A stretch of DNA of 34,235 nucleotides from Gordonia jinhuaensis (lineage in GTDB: Bacteria > Actinomycetota > Actinomycetes > Mycobacteriales > Mycobacteriaceae), in the NCBI RefSeq assembly GCF_014639795.1, contig NZ_BMGC01000037.1:1-34235 (forward strand). The letters run 5' to 3'. The position numbers and the translations under genes were made by a program. Below are positions 7,120 through 16,392 of the stretch, piece after piece. Numbering within the stretch: the first letter of the stretch is position 1; each line of letters starts with the position of its first letter. The notes under the pieces were generated by a model. That model had not been told where the DNA came from. It was given only the letters and a program-made list of their open reading frames with translations, and ran no database searches.

Positions 7120-9519
7120 ATGGGAACGTTCAATCGTCGAACCAGCAATCCCCTGCTGGAGTCTGGCAAGACCAATGTGACGCTTCCACGGTCAGGGGGC
7201 ACAACAGCCTCGATACCAAGCATTACAATCACCGATGAGTTTCAGACGGCGTTGGATCTGCTACATGCGGGCAAACATCTCTTTCTTACCGGTAAGGCTG
7301 GGACCGGAAAATCCACACTGATACGGCACTATGTGCAGTCCACAAATCGCCGAACCATCACAGTGGCTCCCACTGGAATCGCCGCGCTGAACGTCGACGG
7401 TTACACGATCCACCGACTATTCTCGTTCCGGTCCGGGGTCGACGAGGACTTCGTGCGAAGCGCACAGTATCGACCGCAAAGATTCGCCAGGGTGCTGTCC
7501 AGTCTCGAGACGCTGATCATCGACGAAGCATCGATGGTTCGCGCCGACCTGTTCGACGCCGTGACAGCGGCGCTTGAACGTTTCGGCCCAAATCCTGGCG
7601 CACCAATGGGCGGAGTACAGGTCGTACTCGTTGGCGACCTCTACCAATTGCCGCCCGTCGTCACCGAAGCCGAGGCAGCGTGGATCGAAGCGAACTACTC
7701 CACGCCGTTCTTCTTCTCCGCTCACTCTTTCGATCCGACCATTTTTCCGCTTGTGCAGCTCAGCACCGTCTTCCGGCAGCTCAACGATGACCGACTGGTG
7801 AGTCTGCTGAACGACGTACGCGAAGGCGAGCTGCTGGAGTCCGCACGGACCGAACTGAACAAGCGGGCCAACCCTGATTTTGAGCCTCAGCTCGACGAGT
7901 TCTGGTTGACTCTCGCCACGACGAACCGAATCGTCAGCGCCCGCAATCGACAGATGCTTGACAAGCTTCCGAATCCCTCACAAGCCTTCACAGCCACGAT
8001 CGAGGGCGAGATCGACGGCTTCGATCACCCGACAGACAACACCCTCGAACTCGCAGTGGGCGCGCAGGTGATGTTGCTGAACAACGATCCTGCTCGTCGC
8101 TGGGTCAACGGCACCCTTGGCAAGGTGACCGCAATGGACATCGAGCAGGACGGCCCAGTCATCAGCGTTCTTTTGCGGAATGGCCATACCGAACAAGTGC
8201 GCGAGCACACCTGGGAGATCACACGTCCGATCATCCGTGGGGGGTCGCTTGAACACGAGAGAGTGGGCGCCTTCACGCAACTCCCGCTGAAGCTCGCATG
8301 GGCCATCACCATCCACAAGTCTCAGGGGCAAACCCTCGACCGCGTGGTCGTCGACCTCACTGGTGGCACGTTCGCCAATGGCCAGCTCTACGTGGCACTT
8401 TCGCGGTGTACCAGCCTCGAAGGGCTCGTGCTGCGCCGAGAAGTGCAACCGCGCGATTTGAAGTCCGATATACGTGTCCGGCGCTACCTCGCGACCGGCA
8501 AACCGGTGTCCGAAACCAGAGGCGAAGCGTATTTGGCGGTGCTCACGGTGGGAACAGCGGGGAGACAGTGGCGTCCGCGTCCGGTTGAGATCGCAGTCGT
8601 CACCGATGACGGTGACGAAGTCACCACTGTCATCAATCCGACAAGTGATCTTTACTCAGCGAAAGCCGACTACAGCATCACCGCACGCGACGTGCAATTG
8701 GCCCCGCTGCTGACCGAGGCGTGGCCCGCATTGAGCTCGGTACTTGCCGGTCGTGTACCTGTGGGGCTTCACGTGGATGAGCAACTGAGTCACATCGACT
8801 TTGAGTTGAAACGCAACGACATAGTGGAGCCAATCCCACTTGGAATCGACCTCTACGAGAACACGCTGCGTGCCGACGAACTGTCACGACTTTCGGCACC
8901 ATCCGCGCTCGAACGCGCGCATGCGGTTCGGGACACCGTCCGACGCGTACGCCGTGACGGTGGTGGGCTGCATCGCACGGGCACCGCGTTTCCGCCCAGC
9001 TCTCACGGACGCGGCTATCTCCTGTCGCGCACAACTGGGCCAGCAGGGACGACCGAACCGACCGGCTTTGTTGTGGGGGGCACACTGAGCTCGGCCGACC
9101 GTCCCGAGAAAGTCCTGGCAGATCTGCTCCGCCAGGCTTGGGACCGCGTCCCACAACCTGACCACGCAGCGATAGCTCGTCTACGAAGCGTAGAGCAGCA
9201 CTTCGGGGTCAGTATTTTGCCCGACACCGTCGAAGCGAATTCATCCTTCGATATCGAAACTGCACTGACACCAGGAGCGCACGTCTGCTTCTCCGGATCC
9301 GTTATCTCAGCCACCCGTGGCGTGTTCTCGAAGGACGAACTTCACCAGTTGGCCCAGTCTCGCAATCTCGTTGCTGTGCAATCGCTAACGAAGACCAAAA
9401 CTGACGTACTCATTGTTTCGGAGATGGGGTCACAGTCCAAAAAGGCAAAAGACGCAGCAAAATGGGGCAAGCCGGTGTTCGAAGCCGAAGAATTCTTGAA
9501 GTGGGCTGAAGGCAAGTAG
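7120..9519 (+). CDS. Pif1/RecD2-like SF1B helicase fused to a degenerate DnaQ-like domain and a BRCT domain
   Basis: A 799-residue protein. The N-terminal helicase shows all SF1B motifs: Walker A GKAGTGKST (58-66), motif Ia VAPTGIAALNV (82-92), Walker B IIDEAS (133-138), motif III VGDLYQLPP (171-179), TVFRQ (216-220), motif V ITIHKSQGQTLD (396-407) and motif VI YVALSRCTSLEGL (424-436). This should be a 5'-3' DNA helicase of the Pif1 type. Residues 468-612 follow a DnaQ/DEDD exonuclease layout (PVEIAVVTDDGDEV, TTVINPTSD, SITARDVQLAP, VLAGRVPVG) but the expected DxE in the first strand reads LTVGT, so nuclease activity is probably lost. Residues 718-799 form a BRCT-like domain (GAHVCFSGS...AKWGKPVFEAEEFLKWAE). 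GGAAGG about 7 nt upstream supports the ATG at 7120. It likely acts with the unknown protein upstream. Confidence 0.88.
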   Translation: MGTFNRRTSNPLLESGKTNVTLPRSGGTTASIPSITITDEFQTALDLLHAGKHLFLTGKAGTGKSTLIRHYVQSTNRRTITVAPTGIAALNVDGYTIHRLFSFRSGVDEDFVRSAQYRPQRFARVLSSLETLIIDEASMVRADLFDAVTAALERFGPNPGAPMGGVQVVLVGDLYQLPPVVTEAEAAWIEANYSTPFFFSAHSFDPTIFPLVQLSTVFRQLNDDRLVSLLNDVREGELLESARTELNKRANPDFEPQLDEFWLTLATTNRIVSARNRQMLDKLPNPSQAFTATIEGEIDGFDHPTDNTLELAVGAQVMLLNNDPARRWVNGTLGKVTAMDIEQDGPVISVLLRNGHTEQVREHTWEITRPIIRGGSLEHERVGAFTQLPLKLAWAITIHKSQGQTLDRVVVDLTGGTFANGQLYVALSRCTSLEGLVLRREVQPRDLKSDIRVRRYLATGKPVSETRGEAYLAVLTVGTAGRQWRPRPVEIAVVTDDGDEVTTVINPTSDLYSAKADYSITARDVQLAPLLTEAWPALSSVLAGRVPVGLHVDEQLSHIDFELKRNDIVEPIPLGIDLYENTLRADELSRLSAPSALERAHAVRDTVRRVRRDGGGLHRTGTAFPPSSHGRGYLLSRTTGPAGTTEPTGFVVGGTLSSADRPEKVLADLLRQAWDRVPQPDHAAIARLRSVEQHFGVSILPDTVEANSSFDIETALTPGAHVCFSGSVISATRGVFSKDELHQLAQSRNLVAVQSLTKTKTDVLIVSEMGSQSKKAKDAAKWGKPVFEAEEFLKWAEGK

Positions 9520-9527
9520 GGCCGCAA

Positions 9528-9562
9528 CTGACCGAGCTGAAGGTCAGCACGTGCGCAGTGCT
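9528..9562. terminator. Hairpins between convergent helicase and ychF genes
   Basis: CTGACC (9528-9533) pairs with GGTCAG (9542-9547), and AGCAC (9546-9550) pairs with GTGCT (9558-9562). They fill the 44-bp space between the convergent stops and may end transcription in both directions. There is no T tract, so the call is tentative. Confidence 0.4.
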
Positions 9563-9563
9563 A

Positions 9564-10643
9564 CTAGACGTTGAAGCGGAACTCCACCACATCCCCGTCG
9601 TGCATCACATAGTCCTTGCCCTCCATGCGCACCTTGCCTGCGGCCTTGGCGGCCTGCATGGAGCCGGCGGCGTCGAGGTCGGCGAAGGAGACGATCTCGG
9701 CCTTGATGAAGCCCTTCTCGAAGTCGGTGTGGATGACGCCGGCTGCCTTGGGAGCGGTGTCACCCTGGTGAATCGTCCACGCACGCGATTCCTTCGGCCC
9801 CGCCGTCAGATAGGTCTGCAGCCCCAACGTGTGGAAGCCGGCGCGCGCCAACGAACGCAGTCCCGGCTCGTCCTGACCGATCGAGTCGAGCAGCTCCTGG
9901 GCGTCCTCTTCCTCGAGCTCGAGCAGTTCACTCTCGACCTTCGCGTCGAGGAAGACTGCGTCTGCCGGTGCCACGGCTGCCCTCAGCTCGGCCTTACGCG
10001 CATCATCGGTGAGGATCGACTCATCGGCGTTGAACACGTACAGGAACGGCTTGGCGGTCATCAGGTGCAACTCACGCACCGAAGACAGATCGAACGAATC
10101 CTTCTGCGAGAACAGGGTTTTGCCCGAGTCGAGGATCTCCTGAGCCTTCTTGGCGGCCTCGAGCAGCTCGGACTGATCCTTGTTCTTGCGGGCTTCCTTC
10201 TCCAGCCGCGGCAGCGCCTTCTCCAGCGTCTGCATGTCGGCGAGGATCAGCTCGGTCTCGATGACCTCGATGTCGGCGAACGGGTCGACGCGGCCGTCGA
10301 CGTGCACCACGTCGTCGTCGGCGAACACGCGCACCACCTGGCAGATGGCGTCGGCCTCGCGGATGTTGGCGAGGAACTGGTTACCCATCCCCTCACCCTC
10401 CGACGCGCCCTTGACGATGCCGGCGATGTCGACGAACGACACGGTGGCCGGCAGGATGCGCTCGCTGCCGAAGATCTCGGCGAGGCGCTCGAGCCGCTGG
10501 TCGGGTAGCTCCACCACGCCGACATTCGGCTCGATGGTCGCGAACGGGTAGTTCGCGGCCAGCACGTCGTTGCGGGTCAGCGCGTTGAACAGGGTCGACT
10601 TCCCGACGTTGGGCAGACCGACGATTCCGAGGGTAAGACTCAC
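9564..10643 (-). CDS. ychF: Redox-regulated ATPase/GTPase YchF (Obg family)
   Basis: A 359-residue YchF/OLA1 protein, a universally conserved P-loop NTPase that prefers ATP, binds ribosomes and takes part in translation and stress control. Visible motifs: G1 GLPNVGKST (9-17), the G2/G3 region ATIEPNVGVV and FVDIAGIVKGASEGEGMGNQFL, a coiled-coil insertion near residues 135-170, FNADES in the base-recognition position, and a C-terminal TGS domain ending in GKDYVMHDGDVVEFRFNV. The length is standard. The GTG start follows a TACACT -10 hexamer by 8 nt, suggesting a leaderless message. Confidence 0.97.
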   Translation of the reverse strand: MSLTLGIVGLPNVGKSTLFNALTRNDVLAANYPFATIEPNVGVVELPDQRLERLAEIFGSERILPATVSFVDIAGIVKGASEGEGMGNQFLANIREADAICQVVRVFADDDVVHVDGRVDPFADIEVIETELILADMQTLEKALPRLEKEARKNKDQSELLEAAKKAQEILDSGKTLFSQKDSFDLSSVRELHLMTAKPFLYVFNADESILTDDARKAELRAAVAPADAVFLDAKVESELLELEEEDAQELLDSIGQDEPGLRSLARAGFHTLGLQTYLTAGPKESRAWTIHQGDTAPKAAGVIHTDFEKGFIKAEIVSFADLDAAGSMQAAKAAGKVRMEGKDYVMHDGDVVEFRFNV

Positions 10644-10651
10644 GAGTTGTC

Positions 10652-10657
10652 AGTGTA
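10652..10657 (-). promoter_or_regulatory. Candidate -10 hexamer of ychF
   Basis: On the minus strand this reads TACACT, matching TANNNT. The GTG start of ychF lies 8 nt downstream, so the transcript would begin within one or two bases of the start codon. Confidence 0.5.
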
Positions 10658-10688
10658 GTTGGCCCGAAACGACGAACACCGGGCCAGG

Positions 10689-11996
10689 TCAGCCCGCGTC
10701 CGGTTGTGCGGAATCAGCGCTCGGCTCGTCAGTGGAGTCGCCCTGCGACCCGCTCTCGGATTCACCGTCAGAGGAGGACTTGCCGCGCCGCCAGAAACGG
10801 CTCAGGCCGCTGCCGCTGGAGCTCTTCTCCGCATCGCCCTGATCGTCACTCTCGGTCCACTCCCCCGACTTACGCAGGACCTGCTCCTGCATATAACGCA
10901 ACAAGACAGCCAGACAGGACACCACCGGCACGGCCAGGAAGGCGCCGATCACGCCGAAGATCGACCCGCCGACCGTCACCGACAGCAGCACGATCACCGC
11001 GTGCAGGTTCATCGACCGCGACTGCAGCACCGGCTGCAGGATGTTCCCCTCCAGCTGCTGGACGGCGAGAATGATGAGCAGCACTGCCAGCGCCGTCTCG
11101 AACCCGTTGGACACCAACGCAACAAGCACAGCCAGTGATCCCGACACGAACGCGCCGACGATCGGCACGAACCCGCCGACGAAGGTGATCAGTGCGAGCG
11201 CATAGGCCAGCGGCACGTGCAGGATCACCAGTCCCAGACCGATGAAGAAGGCGTCGACGAAACTGACCACGGCCTGAGTGCGGATGAAGCCACCGAGGGT
11301 GGTCCACATCCGCGAGAGAACCTCGCTGAGGTGACTGCCGATCGGCTCACCGGCGGTTCGGCGTAACCACGGCAGAAACCGCGTGCCGTCCTTGAGGAAG
11401 AAGAAGCTGATCACCACCGCCGAGAAGAGGGTGAGCAGCACCGACGTGGTGGCCGACACCCCGGAGAACACTCCTTGGGCGATCGAATCACTGCTCTTCT
11501 GCAGCTTGTCGGTGATCGCGCTCACCGTCGAGTTGAGCTGGTCGTCGCTGACGTTCAGCGGCGGACCCTGCAACCAGTCGCGCACCTTGTGCACGCCGTC
11601 GACCGCCCGGTCGCCGAGATCGGAGGACTGATCGACGATGGAGGGGGCGATCAGAGCGATGACACCGGCGATGATGCCCAGACACACGACCATGACCGTG
11701 AACACCGCGACCGCGGGCCGAACACCGTGGCCGCGCAACCACCGCACCGGCGGCCACAGCACCGTGCACAGCACCAGCGACAACAGCACCGGCAGAACGC
11801 CGACCCACAGCTTGCCGAGCACGAACCAACCGAGCGCCAGACCCAGGGCGATGACGATGACCCACAGGCTCACTCGCGACCAGGACCGCAGCCCCGACAG
11901 CAGCACCTGGTTGCGCGTGGGGTACTCCGACTTCGCCTCGCGCCCGTCCTCGTGTCCGTCGTCGTGCGTGGCGGCCGAGTCCGCATCAGTCGTCAT
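10689..11996 (-). CDS. AI-2E family (PerM/YhhT-like) membrane transporter
   Basis: A 435-residue polytopic membrane protein of the AI-2E exporter/PerM superfamily. A polar N-terminal tail of about 40 residues precedes the helices. The long extramembrane segment between helices 3 and 4 (residues 120-165), the ISFFFLKDG motif and the C-terminal LQQLEGNILQP-type segment (here VQQLEGNILQPVLQ, which the family keeps strongly) identify it. It ends in a 55-residue Ser/Asp/Glu-rich tail, typical of actinobacterial members. The true substrate of most family members is unknown, so autoinducer export should not be assumed. It lies 45 bp upstream of ychF in the same direction. Confidence 0.9.
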   Translation of the reverse strand: MTTDADSAATHDDGHEDGREAKSEYPTRNQVLLSGLRSWSRVSLWVIVIALGLALGWFVLGKLWVGVLPVLLSLVLCTVLWPPVRWLRGHGVRPAVAVFTVMVVCLGIIAGVIALIAPSIVDQSSDLGDRAVDGVHKVRDWLQGPPLNVSDDQLNSTVSAITDKLQKSSDSIAQGVFSGVSATTSVLLTLFSAVVISFFFLKDGTRFLPWLRRTAGEPIGSHLSEVLSRMWTTLGGFIRTQAVVSFVDAFFIGLGLVILHVPLAYALALITFVGGFVPIVGAFVSGSLAVLVALVSNGFETALAVLLIILAVQQLEGNILQPVLQSRSMNLHAVIVLLSVTVGGSIFGVIGAFLAVPVVSCLAVLLRYMQEQVLRKSGEWTESDDQGDAEKSSSGSGLSRFWRRGKSSSDGESESGSQGDSTDEPSADSAQPDAG

Positions 11997-12081
11997 GGGT
12001 CGATCGTCACATACTCCGGCACCGATACCACGGATCCTCGCGCAGCCGACTCACAGAATTCGACTGCCCCGCCGACGCGGT

Positions 12082-13503
12082 TCAGCGGAAGCCGAGAAGG
12101 GCCTTCACTTCGAGGAATTCCTCGAAGCCGTAATCGCCCCACTCACGACCGTTGCCGCTGCGCTTGTACCCACCGAAGGGAGCGTCGGCGGCCAGCGGCG
12201 CACCGTTGAGTGCCACCGAACCCGCGCGTACGGCCGAGGCGACCTCGCGCACCGCGTCCTCGTCCACACCACTGATGTAGGCAGCCAGCCCGTATTCGGT
12301 GTCGTTGGCGATCGCGATGGCCTCGTCGAGGGTCTCATAGGTGATGATCACCAGCACGGGACCGAAGATCTCGTTGCGCGCAATGTCCATGTCATTGGTG
12401 ACGTCAGCGAAAACCGTTGGGCGAACGTAATATCCGACCGGAAGATCATCCGGTCGGCCGGGGCCGCCGGCAACCACCGTCGCACCCTCGTCGATGCCGC
12501 GCGCGATCAAGGTCTGGATCCGGTCGAACTGCCGCTCGGACACCACGGGCCCCAGCATCGCATTCCCACCGGGGTCGCCGACGGTGATCGTCGGCGTCAC
12601 CTCGCGCACCACATCGAGCACCTCGTCGATCCGGGCGGCGGGGACCAGCATGCGACTGGGCGCATTGCAGGACTGACCCGAGTTGACCATCATCGACCGC
12701 ACGCCGGCGGCGACGTTGTCGCGCAGCGCCTCGTCGTCGAGGATCACGTTCGGGCTCTTGCCGCCGAGTTCCTGGGTGACCCGCTTGACGGTCGGCGCGG
12801 CGGCCATGGCGATGTCGACACCGGCGCGGGTGCTGCCGGTGAACGAGACCATGTCGATGTCCGGATGCGCGGAGATCGCCGTTCCCACACCGGGTCCATC
12901 TCCGTTGACGAGGTTGAACACGCCCGCGGGAACCCCGGCCGCATCCATGATCTCGGCCACGATCGCCGCGCTGAACGGGGATACCTCCGAGGGTTTGAGC
13001 ACCATCGTGCAGCCGGTCGCCAACGCCGGGGCGACCTTGCACATCACCTGGTTGAGCGGCCAGTTCCACGGAGTGATGAAGCCGCACACACCGATCGGCT
13101 CCTTGACCACCCGGGTGGTGCCCCGGTCGTCGGTGAAGTCATAGGAGGCCAGCGAATGCGCTGCGGTGACGAGATGACCCAGCCCGATCGGCACCTGCAC
13201 CCGCTGTGAGAGCTTGCCGGGTGCACCCATCTCCTCGGTCACCGCTGCGGCGAGATCGTCGGAGCGACGCTGATATTCGGCGGCTATCGCATTGAGAAGC
13301 TCCACCCGTTCCTCGCGGGAGGTGCGGCCGAAGGTGGCAAAGGCGCGGCGCGCGGCAGCAACCGCCGCATCCACGTCGGCTGCGGTGCCCAGGGCGACCT
13401 GCCCGGCCGGCTTCTCCGTCGAGGGGTCGATGACGTCGAGCAGGTTCAGCTCAGCCGGTTCGACCCATTGTCCGTCGATGTAGAAACGAGTGATCTCACG
13501 CAT
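12082..13503 (-). CDS. NAD(P)-dependent aldehyde dehydrogenase
   Basis: A 473-residue member of the aldehyde dehydrogenase superfamily that oxidises an aldehyde to the acid. Key residues are present: oxyanion Asn N147 in TPWNWP, K170 in VLKPSE, general base E245 in [10 protein letters not shown], the FTGST cofactor loop (221-225), catalytic C279 in [11 protein letters not shown] and the NEIFGPVL motif near the C-terminus. The length is normal and the sequence looks intact. The best matches by memory are the broad-specificity aldehyde dehydrogenases of actinobacteria; the substrate cannot be told. It stands 85 bp upstream of the AI-2E permease in the same direction, with no evident functional link. 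Confidence 0.95.
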   Translation of the reverse strand: MREITRFYIDGQWVEPAELNLLDVIDPSTEKPAGQVALGTAADVDAAVAAARRAFATFGRTSREERVELLNAIAAEYQRRSDDLAAAVTEEMGAPGKLSQRVQVPIGLGHLVTAAHSLASYDFTDDRGTTRVVKEPIGVCGFITPWNWPLNQVMCKVAPALATGCTMVLKPSEVSPFSAAIVAEIMDAAGVPAGVFNLVNGDGPGVGTAISAHPDIDMVSFTGSTRAGVDIAMAAAPTVKRVTQELGGKSPNVILDDEALRDNVAAGVRSMMVNSGQSCNAPSRMLVPAARIDEVLDVVREVTPTITVGDPGGNAMLGPVVSERQFDRIQTLIARGIDEGATVVAGGPGRPDDLPVGYYVRPTVFADVTNDMDIARNEIFGPVLVIITYETLDEAIAIANDTEYGLAAYISGVDEDAVREVASAVRAGSVALNGAPLAADAPFGGYKRSGNGREWGDYGFEEFLEVKALLGFR

Positions 13504-13598
13504 GAGTCCGAGACTATTGCGCCCGGGGGCATCCGATACCCGGATTGGCCGGATCGACTCACCTCGTTGGCGACTCGTCGGCCGACACCGGTCGCGAG

Positions 13599-13916
13599 TC
13601 AGTCGCGGCGGTGACGGTGAACGAGTCGTCCGATCGACTCGAGCATCGAGTTCACCGCGGCGATGTCGCCGGATGCGCCGCTCTCGTGCTGGGCGTCCTC
13701 ATACTGGGTGCCCTCGTGCGGGGTGGGGGTGGAACGGGACGCGGCCACCTGCGCGGCGAGACGCGCCGCGCGCTTACGACCGCGACGCCCCTTCGCTTCG
13801 GACTCGAGTGCCTGCACTATCTGCTGTTCGCCGTAGAGCCCCATCATCATCTCGAGTCCCCAGCCGGGAAACTCGGAGAGCGGTAGGTCCTTGCGACGCC
13901 AATTCGTAACGCTCAT
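13599..13916 (-). CDS. Small hypothetical protein
   Basis: A 105-residue protein without a family I recognise. Residues 1-35 (SVTNWRRKDLPLSEFPGWG) look like a conserved head, residues 35-62 form a basic helix (ALESEAKGRRGRKRAARLAAQVAAS), and the rest is polar. Third codon positions are GC-rich in this frame, which favours it over the overlapping open frame on the plus strand. The ATG at 13916 is preferred because CATGAT sits 7 nt upstream as a possible -10; the ATG at 13928 is in frame and also possible. Confidence 0.55.
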   Translation of the reverse strand: MSVTNWRRKDLPLSEFPGWGLEMMMGLYGEQQIVQALESEAKGRRGRKRAARLAAQVAASRSTPTPHEGTQYEDAQHESGASGDIAAVNSMLESIGRLVHRHRRD

Positions 13917-14116
13917 GTAAACAATCATGGCACGAAGGGTGGGTCACATGCACACATAAATGTCCCCTGAGGTGGAACTTTGTCGGTTACGGGCAGCACC
14001 CGAGCTTCGCGACATCTGTTGCAGGAGTGGATGCACTGATGTAAGTCGTCCACTCCTCCACCGCGATGGCCGATTCCCGCCAGCGGAAGCCACGGTGCAC
14101 GTGACATCGTGGGGTC

Positions 14117-15781
14117 ATGTCCGAGTCCGATCCGATCGAGACAACCGAGCACATCACCGGAGCTCTCGACCATGCAGCGTGCTATCGCGCCGTCGATGCG
14201 CGTGACCGCCGCTTCGACGGACAGTTCTTCACGGCCGTGCGCACCACCGGCATCTACTGCCGGCCGTCGTGTCCGGCGCGTACCCCGAAACCTGCCAATG
14301 TCGAGTTCTTCACCACCGCGGCCGCCGCACAGGAACGTGGCTACCGCGCATGCCGCCGGTGTCTGCCCGACGAAGTACCGGGGTCGCCGCGTTGGAATCT
14401 CACCGACGACCTCACCGGGCGCGCCATGCGGCTGATCGGTGACGGGGTGGTCGAGCGTGGTGGCGTGAACGGACTTGCCGCCGCACTCGGGTACTCCCCG
14501 CGCCACCTCAACCGGGTGCTCACCGCCGAGCTCGGTGCCGGGCCGCTCGCACTGGCCCGTGCACGGCGCGCCACCGATGCCCGCATCTTGATCCAGCGGA
14601 CGTCGATGCCGATGTCGCAGGTGGCCTTCGCCGCGGGATTCGCCTCGATTCGCCAGTTCAACGACACCGTCCGCGCGGTGTTCGACCAGTCGCCGAGCGA
14701 ACTGCGCGCCCGCGGAGTGCGGGCATCCGCCGATCCCGATGGTGCTGCCGGAGCCGGAGGTGCGCTGACCCTCACGCTGGCACTTCGCGAACCCTATTGC
14801 GTCGACTGGATGACGGGCTTTCTCGCCGGTCACGCCGCGCCCGGCATCGAGACGATGCATGGTGAGGAGTACCAGCGGACCCTGGACCTCCCGCACGGTG
14901 CCGCGCTGGCGTCGGTGCGGCTGACGCAGCCACCCGAGCGGCCGGCGGCGCGGGTTCGGCTGTGGAATGTGGACATGCGCGACGTGGGCGTCGCGGTGAC
15001 CCGGCTGCGTCGGCTGCTCGACGCCGACGCCGATGCCGCCGCCTCCGACGCCGCACTCAGCGCCGACCCGACGTTGGCGCCGTTGGTGCGACGGTCACCG
15101 GGACTGCGCGTGCCGGGAGCCGTCGACGGCTGGGAGATGCTCGCGCGCACCATCATCGGACAGCAGGTGTCGCTGGCAGCAGCACGGACACACACCGCCA
15201 CGCTGGTGTCGGCTCTGGGTCGACGGGTGCAGGCCGACCTGTCCACCGATGCGCCCGGGTTCGTGTTCCCGACTCCCGAGCTGGTCGCCGAGCGGGGACA
15301 CGAAGTACTGCGCGGACCCCGAGCACGCACGCGCACCCTCGTCACCGTGGCCAGAGCGGTCGCCGAGGGGCAGATCGAACTGCATCCGGGTGTCGAGTCG
15401 GCGCGGTTGCAGCACGCGCTGCAGGCGATGCCCGGCATCGGGCCATGGACGGCCGGATATGTCGTCATGCGCGTACTCGGCGACCCCGACGTACTGCTGA
15501 GCGGTGATCTGGTGATCCGCCGCAGCGCTGCATCACTGGGCCTCACGCTGCCCGGTCCCGGTCGCGGCCCGGCCGGGAGGGCCTGCGCCGAAGGACCGTC
15601 AGTCGAACGGACGTCTCAGTGGTCCCCGTGGCGCTCGTACGCGTCCATACATCTGTGGCGCCATCACTTGCTCGCCACCACCGGCGCCGCGGGGTGCGAT
15701 CCGACCCGTCCGCCGGCCACCGACCGCACCGCGGTACCCGCGACACGTCGCGGCCGCCTCACCTCAGGGAGCATCGCATGA
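14117..15781 (+). CDS. alkA: Ada-type methylphosphotriester sensor fused to AlkA 3-methyladenine DNA glycosylase
   Basis: A 554-residue bifunctional alkylation-repair protein like mycobacterial Ada-AlkA. Residues 15-90 are the Ada zinc domain with four cysteines (C48, C52, C79, C82); the first is the expected methyl acceptor for methylphosphotriesters. Residues 95-200 form an AraC-type double HTH (GLAAALGYSPRHLNRVL and PMSQVAFAAGFASIRQFN). Residues 215-300 match the AlkA N-terminal domain, and 320-480 the HhH-GPD glycosylase with MPGIGPWTAGYVVMR and catalytic D464 in LSGDLVIRR. The last 75 residues, after the glycosylase, are low complexity. The stop overlaps the ogt start (ATGA), so both are made together. 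The AraC domain suggests autoregulation after methylation, as in E. coli Ada. Confidence 0.93.
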   Translation: MSESDPIETTEHITGALDHAACYRAVDARDRRFDGQFFTAVRTTGIYCRPSCPARTPKPANVEFFTTAAAAQERGYRACRRCLPDEVPGSPRWNLTDDLTGRAMRLIGDGVVERGGVNGLAAALGYSPRHLNRVLTAELGAGPLALARARRATDARILIQRTSMPMSQVAFAAGFASIRQFNDTVRAVFDQSPSELRARGVRASADPDGAAGAGGALTLTLALREPYCVDWMTGFLAGHAAPGIETMHGEEYQRTLDLPHGAALASVRLTQPPERPAARVRLWNVDMRDVGVAVTRLRRLLDADADAAASDAALSADPTLAPLVRRSPGLRVPGAVDGWEMLARTIIGQQVSLAAARTHTATLVSALGRRVQADLSTDAPGFVFPTPELVAERGHEVLRGPRARTRTLVTVARAVAEGQIELHPGVESARLQHALQAMPGIGPWTAGYVVMRVLGDPDVLLSGDLVIRRSAASLGLTLPGPGRGPAGRACAEGPSVERTSQWSPWRSYASIHLWRHHLLATTGAAGCDPTRPPATDRTAVPATRRGRLTSGSIA

Positions 15782-16392
15782 CACTGACCGCCGACCCCCA
15801 CGAAGATCACACCCGCGCGGACGATGGCCGCGAGTGCGACCGCGGCACCGACGCACGATCACCCCGCGCTGCCGCGCCGGCTCGCACGGCCACCGTCGAC
15901 ACCCCCGACGGCCCCTTCACGGTGGTGTCATTCGACGGCGCCGTGCTGGCCTCGGGATGGGTCGCCGACCCGGAACACCTGCGCAGGCTGATCGCCCCAC
16001 AGATCAGACCGGCGCAGCTGGTCGAGGACCGGCAGCTGGGCACCATCACCGACGCGGTGGCGCGCTTCTACGACGGCGATGCCTCCGCACTCGAGGAGGT
16101 ACCGGTCCGCCAGCGCGGCGGCCCGTTCATCGAACACGCGTGGGCGACGCTGCGGTCGGTGCCGGCCGGCGAGACGGTCACCTATTCGCAGTTCGCCGAA
16201 CTCGCAGGCCGTCCCGCGGCCATCCGGGCGGCGGCGAGTGCCTGCGCCCGCAACGCGGCCGCCCTGTTCGTACCGTGTCATCGGGTGTTGCGGATCGACG
16301 GCGCGCTCGGCGGATTCCGCTATGGACTCGAGGTGAAGAAGTCACTCATCGACCGTGAGAGTGCGTCGGCTGCGCATGATGATCGCCCATGA
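15778..16392 (+). CDS. ogt: Methylated-DNA--protein-cysteine methyltransferase
   Basis: A 204-residue O6-alkylguanine-DNA alkyltransferase, which takes the alkyl group from O6-methylguanine in a single suicide step. The active site is VPCHRV with acceptor C167; the preceding IRAAASACARN region holds the arginine finger and Asn. The first 35 residues are a polar, poorly conserved extension. The ATG at 15778 is chosen because GGGAG lies 8 nt upstream and it overlaps the alkA stop (ATGA). An upstream in-frame extension to 15619 exists but lies entirely within alkA. The 3' end overlaps the convergent arsR-type gene by 47 bp. Confidence 0.94.
   Translation: MTLTADPHEDHTRADDGRECDRGTDARSPRAAAPARTATVDTPDGPFTVVSFDGAVLASGWVADPEHLRRLIAPQIRPAQLVEDRQLGTITDAVARFYDGDASALEEVPVRQRGGPFIEHAWATLRSVPAGETVTYSQFAELAGRPAAIRAAASACARNAAALFVPCHRVLRIDGALGGFRYGLEVKKSLIDRESASAAHDDRP

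Noticed and set aside
12089-13209. Long plus-strand open frame opposite the aldehyde dehydrogenase
   Set aside because: A shadow of GC-rich third positions; all dehydrogenase motifs are on the minus strand.
15619-15777. Longer N-terminus for ogt
   Set aside because: It lies wholly inside alkA in another frame, while the ATG at 15778 has a GGGAG site and an ATGA overlap.
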